15,954 nt of DNA, from positions 1 to 15,954 of the forward strand of contig DGJU01000070.1 in the NCBI GenBank assembly GCA_002387605.1, in the 5' to 3' direction. Shown here piece after piece: positions 1-6,626 of the stretch. The DNA is from Alphaproteobacteria bacterium UBA4588 (GTDB lineage Bacteria > Pseudomonadota > Alphaproteobacteria > Puniceispirillales > Puniceispirillaceae). A program made the position numbers and the translations under genes. The notes beneath the pieces are model-generated. The model searched no databases and was not told the origin of the DNA. It saw only the letters and a list, made by a program, of their open reading frames with translations. Every line of letters begins with the position of its first letter. The first letter of the stretch is position 1.

Positions 1-576
1 CGGCAATTTTGCCACAATTTTCTTCACATCATGAATAAAGCCCATATCGAGCATTCTATCAGCTTCATCCAGCACAAAATATTCGATATGACCAAGATGA
101 CATAACCCCTGATTAACAAGGTCCAGAAGCCGGCCAGGTGTTGCAACAATCACATCAACGCCGCGTTTTAAAGCAGCAACTTGCGGGTTCTGACCAACAC
201 CGCCAAAAATCGATGTTTGTTTAAAGGCGATATGACTGCCATAGAGTTTGATTGAGTCAGCAATCTGAATCGCAAGCTCACGGGTTGGCGCCAGAATAAG
301 GGCCCGCGGATGACGGGCTTTACTCTCAACCTGCTTGGCATTCAGGTGATGCAATATTGGCAGAGAAAACGCAGCCGTCTTGCCTGTACCAGTTTGGGCA
401 ATACCAAGAAGGTCATGTCCTTCGATGACCTTAGGGATTGCCTGAACCTGAATTGGTGTTGGCTCTGTATAGCCTGCTTCTAATAGCGCGCGCACCAGCG
501 ACTGATTCAGTCCCAGCGCATCAAAATTTGTACTGTCCAAAATGTTACTTTCATCAACCCCATTCGGGTTGAGCAT
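1..576 (-). CDS. DEAD-box RNA helicase, RhlE-like (partial, N-terminal 192 residues)
   Basis: ATP-dependent RNA helicase, expected in the cytoplasm and acting in RNA remodelling or ribosome assembly. The reading frame stays open to the left edge, so only the N-terminal RecA-like domain is visible. Motifs in order: Q motif GYTEPTPIQ (about residues 35-43), motif I AQTGTGKT (60-67), motif Ia PTRELA (97-102), a GG segment (125-126), motif Ib TPGRLLD (146-152) and motif II DEAD (170-173) followed by RMLDMGF. The FGGVGQNPQ...GVDVIVATPGRLLDL stretch resembles RhlE. The start is the ATG at 576, because an in-frame TAA lies at 601-603. It has no convincing ribosome binding site, so the start is uncertain. 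It follows tetR on the same strand with a 92-bp gap and has no evident link to the aromatic pathway. Confidence 0.93.
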   Translation of the reverse strand, partial: MLNPNGVDESNILDSTNFDALGLNQSLVRALLEAGYTEPTPIQVQAIPKVIEGHDLLGIAQTGTGKTAAFSLPILHHLNAKQVESKARHPRALILAPTRELAIQIADSIKLYGSHIAFKQTSIFGGVGQNPQVAALKRGVDVIVATPGRLLDLVNQGLCHLGHIEYFVLDEADRMLDMGFIHDVKKIVAKLP

Positions 577-600
577 GAGGCCCGGATAAACATCGAGCGA

Positions 601-627
601 TTATATCAAGGCATTACTACGAGCCAT
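601..627 (-). other. possible 8-codon leader ORF with a strong ribosome binding site
   Basis: Read on the minus strand, ACGGAGGCAG precedes an ATG at 627 with good spacing. This opens an 8-residue frame (MARSNALI) ending in TAA at 601-603. It is in the same frame as the helicase and ends 24 bases before the helicase ATG at 576, which itself lacks a Shine-Dalgarno. It could be a leader peptide coupled to helicase translation, or the old start of the helicase interrupted by a stop codon. It could also be chance. The sequence is seen; the function is inferred. Confidence 0.3.
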
Positions 628-668
628 CTGCCTCCGTTGCAAACATAAAACGCTTTATCATATTCTGC

Positions 669-1313
669 TTATGCCAAAACTGTCTGCATAATAGAGCTAA
701 TAATGAGCTTTTTAAGCCTATCCTGCCCGTCATCTGTGAACAGGTTAGCGCCATAAAGCTGTTGAAAGCTGGCTCTGTTTGTAATGTTGAACACACAAGA
801 TGAGGTGATAAGCCAGTGCAGTTCCAGCGCATCATTATTGGAATGGAACTCGCCTGCCTCAGAGCCCCTTTTGATAAGGCGCTCTAGAGCAGCAATCGCT
901 GATAGATTCACAGCAGAAATGATATCAGAGGTTGCCAGATGGCGCGCCTGATGGATATTTTCGATCTGAATTAATCGCACAAAATCAGGGTGGTTGCGGT
1001 GATAATCAAAGGTAAAGCCGATGAGCCGGATGAGCGCCTCACCAGCAGGGTAACCCTCTAGGTTAAGCTCGTTTTCTGCGGCTCTTACTTTTGCGTAGGC
1101 TGCCTCTAATACAGTAATATAAAGCTGTTTTTTATCGGTAAAATAATAATAGACCATCCGTTTGGACGTTTCGGTCTGCCGGGCAATATCATCCATGCGG
1201 GCACCTGAAAACCCGTCTTTTGCAAAAATGGCTGTTGCTGTTTCCAGAATATTATTTTTCACCGCATCTGGGTTTTGCTGCCATTTTCGCCGTCTTATAT
1301 TATCTGCTACCAT
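669..1313 (-). CDS. TetR-family transcriptional regulator
   Basis: A 214-residue ligand-responsive DNA-binding protein, usual length for the family. The TetR N-terminal helix-turn-helix domain spans about residues 20-67 (ILETATAIFAKDGFSG, then DDIARQTETSKRMVYYYF), followed by a helical C-terminal ligand and dimer domain that I cannot assign to a known effector. The ATG at 1313 has GGGCAGG just upstream. The gene is divergent from quiC1, and their predicted -35 elements overlap at 1379-1385. The usual inference is that it represses quiC1 and itself, responding to a pathway compound such as dehydroshikimate or protocatechuate. The effector is not visible from sequence, and it could also act on the helicase or other genes. 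Confidence 0.9.
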   Translation of the reverse strand: MVADNIRRRKWQQNPDAVKNNILETATAIFAKDGFSGARMDDIARQTETSKRMVYYYFTDKKQLYITVLEAAYAKVRAAENELNLEGYPAGEALIRLIGFTFDYHRNHPDFVRLIQIENIHQARHLATSDIISAVNLSAIAALERLIKRGSEAGEFHSNNDALELHWLITSSCVFNITNRASFQQLYGANLFTDDGQDRLKKLIISSIMQTVLA

Positions 1314-1357
1314 GACCTGCCCATAACTGATTTTGCTGGTATTTTGCGCGCCTCGAA

Positions 1358-1385
1358 ACTATAAGCCACCGCAAATAATTGACAA
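1358..1385 (-). promoter_or_regulatory. predicted sigma70 promoter of the tetR gene
   Basis: On the minus strand, TTGTCA (1385-1380, 5 of 6 to consensus) is followed after 16 bases by TATAGT (1363-1358, 5 of 6). Transcription would start near 1350, leaving a leader of about 40 bases before the ATG at 1313. The -35 overlaps the opposite-strand TTGACA of the quiC1 promoter. Assigned by motif match only. Confidence 0.5.
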
Positions 1386-1408
1386 ATTAACTAAATAGTA
1401 CATTTTAA
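1379..1408 (+). promoter_or_regulatory. predicted quiC1 promoter with internal palindromic operator
   Basis: A perfect TTGACA -35 lies at 1379-1384. The best -10 is weak, TTTTAA at 1403-1408 with an 18-base spacer, as expected for a regulated promoter. Inside the spacer is ACTA-AA-TAGT (1390-1399), perfect 4-base arms around a 2-base centre. A looser TGAC...GTCA pair (1380-1383 and 1411-1414) surrounds it. A TetR protein bound there would block RNA polymerase at quiC1. The palindrome is seen; the operator role is inferred. Confidence 0.35.
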
Positions 1409-1459
1409 GAGTCACGGCGTAAACTGAAACCGGCAATGGCCGGTAGGGCGGGGCTTTTC

Positions 1460-3340
1460 ATGAAGACATCCATTGCAACGGTCACTCTTGCAGGTGAATT
1501 GCCGGAAAAGCTATCTGCCATAGCAGCGGCCGGTTTTGATGGTATTGAGATTTTCGAGCAGGATTTTATCGCCTATGATGGCACCCCGCGCGAGGTAGGC
1601 CAGCATGTGCGTGACCATGGTCTTGATATTATGCTATTTCAGCCGTTCCGTGATTTCGAAGGCTTGCCCGAGCCTGAACGGACGCGCGCCTTTGAGCGGG
1701 CAAAATGTAAATTCGATGTAATGGGGGAGCTTGGTGTTGACCTGATGCTGGTATGCTCATCCCTGCATCCCAAAGTCATTGGCGGCATTGACCGGGCGGC
1801 TGATGATTTACATGCCTTGGGAGAGCTTGCATCCCAGCACGGCGTCCGGATTGGTTATGAAGCCTTGGCATGGGGCGCTTATGTAAATGATCACCGTGAT
1901 GCGTGGGAGATTGTGCGGCGTGCAGACCATGACCATGTTGGCCTTATCGTTGATAGCTTTCATACCCTTGGCCGCTCCTTATCGCCTGACAGCATCCGTT
2001 CAATTCCCGGCGATAAAATATTTTTTGTCCAGCTGGCAGATGCCCCCCTTATCACCATGGATTTACTTTATTGGTCACGTCATTTTCGTAATATGCCCGG
2101 AGAAGGCGATCTTGATGTAACAGCCTTTATGCGCGCTGTTATGGCAACCGGATATAACGGGCCTATCTCGCTCGAAATTTTCAATGATAGTTTTAGAGGC
2201 GGCAATCCTGATATGATTGCACGTGATGGTTACCGCTCCTTAAGAGCTATTATGGATGATGTTCACCGCAGTGAGCCAATAACCTGCATGCCGCTGCCAG
2301 CCATGCCGCCGCGGCCTATAATTCAGGGCGTTGAATTTGTTGAATTCGCAGCCTCCCAAACAGGGGCTGATACATTAGCCGCCATATTGCTGCCGATGGG
2401 GTTCACCAGAGCGGTTCATAAAAATAACCAGAATATCATTCTGTTCCAGCAAGGCGATACCCGCATCATTGTGAATACAAGCCATCATGATAGTGCTGCG
2501 CTGGCAGACGGCGCCAAAGTCTGTGATATCGGGCTTCATATTGATAATGCCGATAATGCTATCACGCGCGCAAAAGAGCTTCGGGTGCCGCTCTTCACCA
2601 GCCCGTTACTAAGTGGTGAGTTGTCCCTGCCCGCTATCCAGTCAGTTGGCGGCACCATAATTCATTTTATCGAAGCAGATTCCAAGCATCAGATAAAGTG
2701 GCACGATGATTTTATCGCCTGCTCTCCGGCCGAGCCAGAAGACTGCAACATTACCGGTATCGACCATCTAGCGCTCAGCATGCCCTACTCAGATATGCTC
2801 TCATGGTCTCTGTTCTACACATCCCTGTTTGAGGTTCAAAAACATCCAATTGTTGATGTGATTGACCCTGCCGGTGTCATTCGCTCGCAGGTAATAGAAT
2901 CTTCAGATAAATCATTCCGCCTTACCCTGAACGGCAGTGATACTAATCGCACGCTGGCAGGATATTTTGTTGAAAGTAACGCAGGCTCTGCTGTTCAGCA
3001 TATTGCCCTGACAACCTCAGACATATTTAGCATCGCAGAAAAGCTAGCTGGAACAGGTTTTGAGACATTGGCGATACCGGCCAATTACTATGATGATATT
3101 CGGGCGCGGTTTGGCTTTGATGAGACCGCTTTGAGCGCCATCAAGCAGTTCAATATTCTGTATGATGAAGATGAGAATGGCGCCTTCTACCAGCTTTATA
3201 GCGTCCCTTATGGCGACGGGTTTTTCTTTGAAATTATCCAGCGCGTTGATGGCTATCAAGGGTATGGCGCTGCCAATGCACCCTACCGGACAGCCGCATT
3301 AAAACGCGTCTTATCTCAAAAAAACGCCCCGGCGCGCTAA
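1460..3340 (+). CDS. quiC1: 3-dehydroshikimate dehydratase, two-domain QuiC1 type (TIM barrel fused to HPPD-like domain)
   Basis: Converts 3-dehydroshikimate to protocatechuate in the cytoplasm, feeding the lig genes downstream. The 626-residue protein has an N-terminal sugar-phosphate-isomerase-like barrel (about 1-275) with putative metal ligands E134 (GYEALAW), D165 (IVDSFHTL), Q191 (FFVQLAD) and E239 (ISLEIFND). As I recall, these are the same positions as in the Pseudomonas QuiC1 enzyme. The C-terminal half (about 285-626) is a vicinal-oxygen-chelate module like 4-hydroxyphenylpyruvate dioxygenase, with an intact H436/H514/E591 triad and a GYGAANAPYR tail. I chose the ATG at 1460 rather than 1436: GGGCGGGG sits seven bases upstream, MKTSIATVTL is the family-typical start, and the ligand numbering then fits. 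It converges on the LysR gene with a 48-bp gap. The catalytic role of the C-terminal half is not established. Confidence 0.92.
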   Translation: MKTSIATVTLAGELPEKLSAIAAAGFDGIEIFEQDFIAYDGTPREVGQHVRDHGLDIMLFQPFRDFEGLPEPERTRAFERAKCKFDVMGELGVDLMLVCSSLHPKVIGGIDRAADDLHALGELASQHGVRIGYEALAWGAYVNDHRDAWEIVRRADHDHVGLIVDSFHTLGRSLSPDSIRSIPGDKIFFVQLADAPLITMDLLYWSRHFRNMPGEGDLDVTAFMRAVMATGYNGPISLEIFNDSFRGGNPDMIARDGYRSLRAIMDDVHRSEPITCMPLPAMPPRPIIQGVEFVEFAASQTGADTLAAILLPMGFTRAVHKNNQNIILFQQGDTRIIVNTSHHDSAALADGAKVCDIGLHIDNADNAITRAKELRVPLFTSPLLSGELSLPAIQSVGGTIIHFIEADSKHQIKWHDDFIACSPAEPEDCNITGIDHLALSMPYSDMLSWSLFYTSLFEVQKHPIVDVIDPAGVIRSQVIESSDKSFRLTLNGSDTNRTLAGYFVESNAGSAVQHIALTTSDIFSIAEKLAGTGFETLAIPANYYDDIRARFGFDETALSAIKQFNILYDEDENGAFYQLYSVPYGDGFFFEIIQRVDGYQGYGAANAPYRTAALKRVLSQKNAPAR

Positions 3341-3388
3341 CAGCATTACCGCTCAAAACCATGCGACGTGATGTCCGACACGCTCATT

Positions 3389-4288
3389 TTAGGGGCTTGC
3401 ATAATCCGCAAGACAGGCTTTCACAAATGCAATAAAGACGCGCGCTTTTTGTGGCTGGAGCCGGCGCGACGGCGTCAAAGCTGTTACCCTCGCCCGGTCG
3501 TCTGGCACAATAGCGCGGCATACTTGAACCAGCCTGCCAGCGCGTAACGGCGCGCGGCAATATAATTCTGGCAGCAGCGCAACCCCGCCCTCCTGCAAAA
3601 CAATATCGCGCAAAATAACCGGATCATTAATACTGGTAAGTTGTGATGTATCTAATATCTGCCTGCCGCTCGGGCTACGCACAGGAAGCGCTTGCATCTG
3701 ATACCGCCTCTCGCAGAATTGCAGATGTGGCTTTAAGGTTGATAGCTTATCATCCATGCGATGTTTCTGGGCATAGTCCTGCGAGCAGACCCAGATAAGG
3801 GGTGTATCTGATATTGTCTGCGCTATCAGGCTTGAATCATCTATTGGTCCGACCACAAAAGCGACATCAAGATCTTCGCGCATGATATTTACAGGGTGGG
3901 ATGTCACCATCACCTGAACAGTAATATCAGGATAGTTACGGCTAAATTCTGCCAGCCTGCCGCCGATAACTTCGCGGCCAAATGCCATCGGAAGTGAGAG
4001 TTTCAGCGTGCCGGTCGGGCTATGCCGCAGGCCTGAGAGAGCTTCATCAGCATTATTCACATGGTCAAGAATTGTCTGCGCATGCTGAAGGAATATCTCG
4101 CCTTCAGCTGTCAGCCTGAATTGCCTTGTATTACGATCAAATAATCGCAAATCAAGGTCATCTTCGAGCCGCGAGAGAGTTCTGCTTACCGTTGATACTG
4201 GCATGCCAAGGCGCATCGCCGCAGACCGGATACCCATCGTCTCTCCGACAGCAACAAAAACAGGCAAATCGTCAGTGTTCCATTTCAT
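3389..4288 (-). CDS. LysR-family transcriptional regulator, LigR-like by position
   Basis: A LysR-type activator or repressor of about 299 residues, usual length for the family. The N-terminal winged helix-turn-helix spans about residues 5-62 (DLPVFVAVGETMGIRSAAM, MPVSTVSRTLSRLEDDLDLRLFDR), followed by the periplasmic-binding-protein-like effector domain from about residue 88. The gene is transcribed divergently from ligA, the classic arrangement for a LysR activator of the adjacent catabolic operon. In Sphingobium the LysR regulator LigR controls the lig genes, so a protocatechuate-type effector is likely but inferred. Two in-frame ATGs exist, at 4303 and 4288. I prefer 4288 because MKWNTDDLPVF is the usual family start and the upstream ATG lies inside a large palindrome that looks like the operator. 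Neither start has a strong ribosome binding site. Confidence 0.9.
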   Translation of the reverse strand: MKWNTDDLPVFVAVGETMGIRSAAMRLGMPVSTVSRTLSRLEDDLDLRLFDRNTRQFRLTAEGEIFLQHAQTILDHVNNADEALSGLRHSPTGTLKLSLPMAFGREVIGGRLAEFSRNYPDITVQVMVTSHPVNIMREDLDVAFVVGPIDDSSLIAQTISDTPLIWVCSQDYAQKHRMDDKLSTLKPHLQFCERRYQMQALPVRSPSGRQILDTSQLTSINDPVILRDIVLQEGGVALLPELYCRAPLRAGRLVQVCRAIVPDDRARVTALTPSRRLQPQKARVFIAFVKACLADYASP

Positions 4289-4322
4289 GAACAAAATATC
4301 CATATATTGATATATTGTTCAT
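4287..4322. promoter_or_regulatory. large inverted repeat at the lysR start, probable LysR operator
   Basis: Left arm ATGAACAAAATATC (4287-4300) and right arm GATATATTGTTCAT (4309-4322) are reverse complements at 13 of 14 positions, with an 8-base centre. The core reads ATC-N8-GAT, close to the ATC-N9-GAT style of LysR sites. It covers both candidate lysR start codons and lies about 65-100 bases upstream of the ligA ATG, where autoregulation and activation of ligA could share one site. The repeat is seen directly; binding by the LysR protein is inferred. Confidence 0.6.
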
Positions 4323-4343
4323 ACTATCAGCATGCCCTATTCT
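4315..4343 (+). promoter_or_regulatory. weak candidate promoter for the lig operon
   Basis: TTGTTC (4315-4320) and TATTCT (4338-4343) are separated by 17 bases. The -35 match is poor (3 of 6) and overlaps the right arm of the inverted repeat at 4287-4322. A weak -35 next to a LysR site fits an activator-dependent promoter. No better pair was found between 4289 and 4380. Confidence 0.25.
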
Positions 4344-4377
4344 TGCAACGTTAAAAACCTTTCCGCTCATGTTGCAA
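4343..4377 (+). repeat. 7-bp inverted repeat just before ligA
   Basis: TTGCAAC (4343-4349) and GTTGCAA (4371-4377) are perfect reverse complements separated by 21 bases. The right arm runs into the ligA ribosome binding site AAAGGAG (4376-4382). It may be a second DNA site for a regulator, or an RNA hairpin affecting ligA translation. A competing CCTTT/AAAGG pairing (4358-4362 with 4376-4380) is also possible. Confidence 0.4.
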
Positions 4378-4388
4378 AGGAGCATACC

Positions 4389-4787
4389 ATGACAACCCGT
4401 GATTATGATGATGTGCCGGGCACCTATGTTCTCGATAGTCGCACCTACCGTAAGGGCTATCATTTGAATATGTTCCTGATGACTTTGAATAAGTCAGAGT
4501 GCCGGGATGTGTTTGCGGCAGACGAAGCAGGCTACCTCTCCGGCTTTAAGATAACAGAGCTACAAAAGCAGGCTGTTTTAGACAGAGATTATCTTGGCAT
4601 GTTGAAGCTGGGGGCTAACGCCTATTATGCATTTAAGCTCGTCAGCCATGACCGCCACCCACCCCAAGTCATGTATGGCAAAATGAACAGACCAGAGCTG
4701 AGTTTTGATGAATTTCAGGACATGATGCTCAAGGGTGGGCGCCCCATTGATGGCAATAGAAGTAAGAAGGAGACACCTAATGGCTAG
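4389..4787 (+). CDS. ligA: protocatechuate 4,5-dioxygenase, alpha (small) subunit
   Basis: Small subunit of the type II extradiol dioxygenase that opens the protocatechuate ring between carbons 4 and 5. It contributes to the active-site lid of the LigAB complex and does not bind the iron. The protein has 132 residues, close to the usual 139, with the typical LigA pattern: VLDSRTYRKGYHLNMFLMTLN near the N-terminus, then AADEAGYL and LDRDYLGMLKLGANAYYAFKL. The start at 4389 is set by AAAGGAG six bases upstream; a longer in-frame start at 4332 would lack a ribosome site and run through the inverted repeat. It overlaps ligB by 8 bases, so the two subunits are probably translationally coupled. First gene of the lig operon. 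Confidence 0.95.
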   Translation: MTTRDYDDVPGTYVLDSRTYRKGYHLNMFLMTLNKSECRDVFAADEAGYLSGFKITELQKQAVLDRDYLGMLKLGANAYYAFKLVSHDRHPPQVMYGKMNRPELSFDEFQDMMLKGGRPIDGNRSKKETPNG

Positions 4788-5619
4788 AATTATGGCAGGT
4801 ATGGGAACTTCGCACGTACCAGGCGCTGGTGCTGCAATGGATAATGGAAAGACAGGCGAGCCTTATTGGGAGCCTTTATTCACCGGCCTTGAGCCGTTAC
4901 GCAAATGGCATAGCCAGAATGTTCCGGATGTGAATATCATTGTCTTTAATGACCATGCGACCTCATTTTCTCTGGATAATTATTCTACCTTTACCATTGG
5001 CGTTGCCGAAGAATTTCAGCCCGCCGATGAAGGCTGGGGGCCGCGCAAGGTGCCCGTAGTAGAGGGGCATCCAGAACTGGCATGGCATCTGGTTGAAGAG
5101 CTAATTTTTGAGGAATTTGACATGGCTGTTGCCGGTAGCCTTGATGTTGATCATGGCCTAACAGTGCCGCTCTCAATTGCCTATGACCAGCCGGAAAAAT
5201 GGCCAACTAAAGTCATCCCGCTTTGTGTAAATGTTATCCAATATCCGCAACCAACACCGCTGCGCTGTTTTAAATTAGGACAGGCAATCCGGCGTGCCGT
5301 TGATAGTTTTGATAAGGATTTGAGCGTTGGTATCTGGGGAACAGGCGGGCTATCGCATCAGCTTGGCGGTGAGAGAGCCGGTGTTGTGAATCCGAAATTC
5401 GATAACACCTTTTTAGATAATATGACGAAAGACCCGATGGCCAATACCCGGATAAGCCATACTGATTTTATCCGTGAGGCAGGTTCTGAAGGTATTGAAA
5501 TGATTATGTGGAATGTGATGCGAGGTGCCCTCAATGAGACGGTAAAAGAAGTCTATCGTTTCTATCATATCCCGGTTTCTGCTACCGCTTATGGTGGCCT
5601 TATTCTGGAAAATGAATAA
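4780..5619 (+). CDS. ligB: protocatechuate 4,5-dioxygenase, beta (catalytic) subunit
   Basis: Catalytic Fe(II) subunit of LigAB, converting protocatechuate and O2 to 4-carboxy-2-hydroxymuconate-6-semialdehyde. The 279-residue protein carries the family iron ligands H12 (GMGTSH), H59 (FNDHA) and E240 (GSEGIE), and the catalytic histidine H193 (GTGGLSHQ). These correspond to H12, H61, E242 and H195 of the Sphingobium enzyme with a constant shift of two after an early deletion. DVDHG (about 122-126) is also conserved. The ATG at 4780 has AAGAAGGAGA upstream and overlaps the ligA stop (TAG 4785-4787). LigAB-type enzymes may also take gallate or 3-O-methylgallate, but the presence of quiC1, ligC and ligI points to protocatechuate. 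Confidence 0.97.
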   Translation: MARIMAGMGTSHVPGAGAAMDNGKTGEPYWEPLFTGLEPLRKWHSQNVPDVNIIVFNDHATSFSLDNYSTFTIGVAEEFQPADEGWGPRKVPVVEGHPELAWHLVEELIFEEFDMAVAGSLDVDHGLTVPLSIAYDQPEKWPTKVIPLCVNVIQYPQPTPLRCFKLGQAIRRAVDSFDKDLSVGIWGTGGLSHQLGGERAGVVNPKFDNTFLDNMTKDPMANTRISHTDFIREAGSEGIEMIMWNVMRGALNETVKEVYRFYHIPVSATAYGGLILENE

Positions 5620-5640
5620 TGTCGTTCTGGAGAAAAAATA

Positions 5641-6609
5641 ATGCGTAAAATCAGACTTGGTGTAGCAGGGGCAAGCGGAGCGTTTGGCACAAAACATCTT
5701 GAAGCCCTCACACAAATTGAAACAGCCGAAATTACCGCTGTAATGGCACCCTCTCAGGATAAAGCGCGCGACGCGGCAATAGCATTTTCTGCCGCCCACG
5801 CCTTCGATGATTTTGATAGGTTTATTACCTGTGATGAGATAGATGCTGTCATTCTGGCAACCCCGACGCAGATGCATGCTGAGCAGGGCCTGAAAGCAAT
5901 GCGCGCTGGCAAGCATGTGCTTATCGAAATTCCCATGGCAGATAGTCTTGCTGATGCAAACGCGCTGGTTGCGATGCAAAAACAAACTGGGCTCATCGCC
6001 ATGGCAGGCCATGTCCGGCGCTTTAATCCGTCCCATCAATGGATCAATAACCGCATCCGTGCTGGCGAGATATCTATTCAGCAGATGGATGTGCAAACCT
6101 ATTTTTTCCGCCGCACGAATATGAATGCCAAGGGTGAGGCACGCTCTTGGACAGACCATCTTCTCTGGCATCATGCCTGCCATACGATTGACCTGTTTCA
6201 GTATCAATGCGGTGAGGAGGTAAGCGAAGTTCATGCTGTTCAAGGCCCACTTCATCCTGAGCTTGGCATTGCGATGGATATGTCCATTATTATGAAGACA
6301 GGCAGCGGAAAATTATGCACCCTATCTTTATCTTTTAACAATGATGGGCCTTTGGGGACTTTCTTCCGCTATATTTGCGACAAGGGCACCTATAATGCCC
6401 GTTATGATGATTTATTTGATGGGCATGACACCCAGATTGATGTGTCAGACATTGATGTATCAACAAACGGTATTGAGCTGATTAACCGTGAATTTATCGC
6501 TGCCATTCTTGCCGGCAGAGAGCCCAATGCCAGTCTTGTTAATTGTTTGCCAGCCATGCGGGTGATGCATGAAATTGAGCAGAAAATGACCCGCTCGCCA
6601 CATCAGTGA
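5641..6609 (+). CDS. ligC: 4-carboxy-2-hydroxymuconate-6-semialdehyde dehydrogenase
   Basis: A Gfo/Idh/MocA-family oxidoreductase that oxidises the cyclic hemiacetal of the LigAB product to 2-pyrone-4,6-dicarboxylate, usually with NADP+. The 322-residue protein has an N-terminal Rossmann domain. LigC-specific stretches include TPTQMHAEQ, the EIP in place of the family EKP (HVLIEIPMADS), GHVRRFNPSHQW, QMDVQTYFFRRTNMNA, ARSWTDHLLWHHACHTIDLF and LSLSFNNDGPLGTFFRYI. The glycine loop reads GASGAFG (residues 10-16), one residue longer than the GAGAFG I recall for characterised LigC. No acidic residue follows the second strand (AVMAPSQDK), compatible with NADP use. Start ATG 5641 has GGAG eight bases upstream. 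It lies 21 bases after ligB. Confidence 0.95.
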   Translation: MRKIRLGVAGASGAFGTKHLEALTQIETAEITAVMAPSQDKARDAAIAFSAAHAFDDFDRFITCDEIDAVILATPTQMHAEQGLKAMRAGKHVLIEIPMADSLADANALVAMQKQTGLIAMAGHVRRFNPSHQWINNRIRAGEISIQQMDVQTYFFRRTNMNAKGEARSWTDHLLWHHACHTIDLFQYQCGEEVSEVHAVQGPLHPELGIAMDMSIIMKTGSGKLCTLSLSFNNDGPLGTFFRYICDKGTYNARYDDLFDGHDTQIDVSDIDVSTNGIELINREFIAAILAGREPNASLVNCLPAMRVMHEIEQKMTRSPHQ

Positions 6610-6626
6610 GGAACATAAAGCAGCCA

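Noticed and set aside
1436..1459. Upstream ATG extending quiC1 by eight residues (MAGRAGLF)
   Set aside because: No ribosome binding site; the ATG at 1460 has GGGCGGGG upstream and gives the family-typical N-terminus and ligand numbering.
3341..3388. Possible terminator hairpin between quiC1 and lysR (CGTG 3367-3370 with CACG 3379-3382)
   Set aside because: Only four paired bases and no T-run; too weak to call.
4332..4388. Upstream ATG extending ligA by 19 residues
   Set aside because: The extension runs through the intergenic inverted repeat and lacks a ribosome site; AAAGGAG precedes the ATG at 4389.
4735..4779. Upstream ATG extending ligB by 15 residues
   Set aside because: The added residues lie inside ligA in another frame; the ATG at 4780 follows AAGAAGGAGA and places the iron ligand at H12 as in known LigB.
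5413..6255. Minus-strand open frame of 280 codons antisense to ligB and ligC
   Set aside because: It crosses the ligB-ligC junction, has no recognisable domain or ribosome site, and the opposite strand encodes two clearly conserved enzymes.
6606..6626. GTG start for the tautomerase overlapping the ligC stop
   Set aside because: No ribosome site upstream; the ATG at 6627 gives the usual short lead into the RGGSSKG motif, though it cannot be fully excluded.
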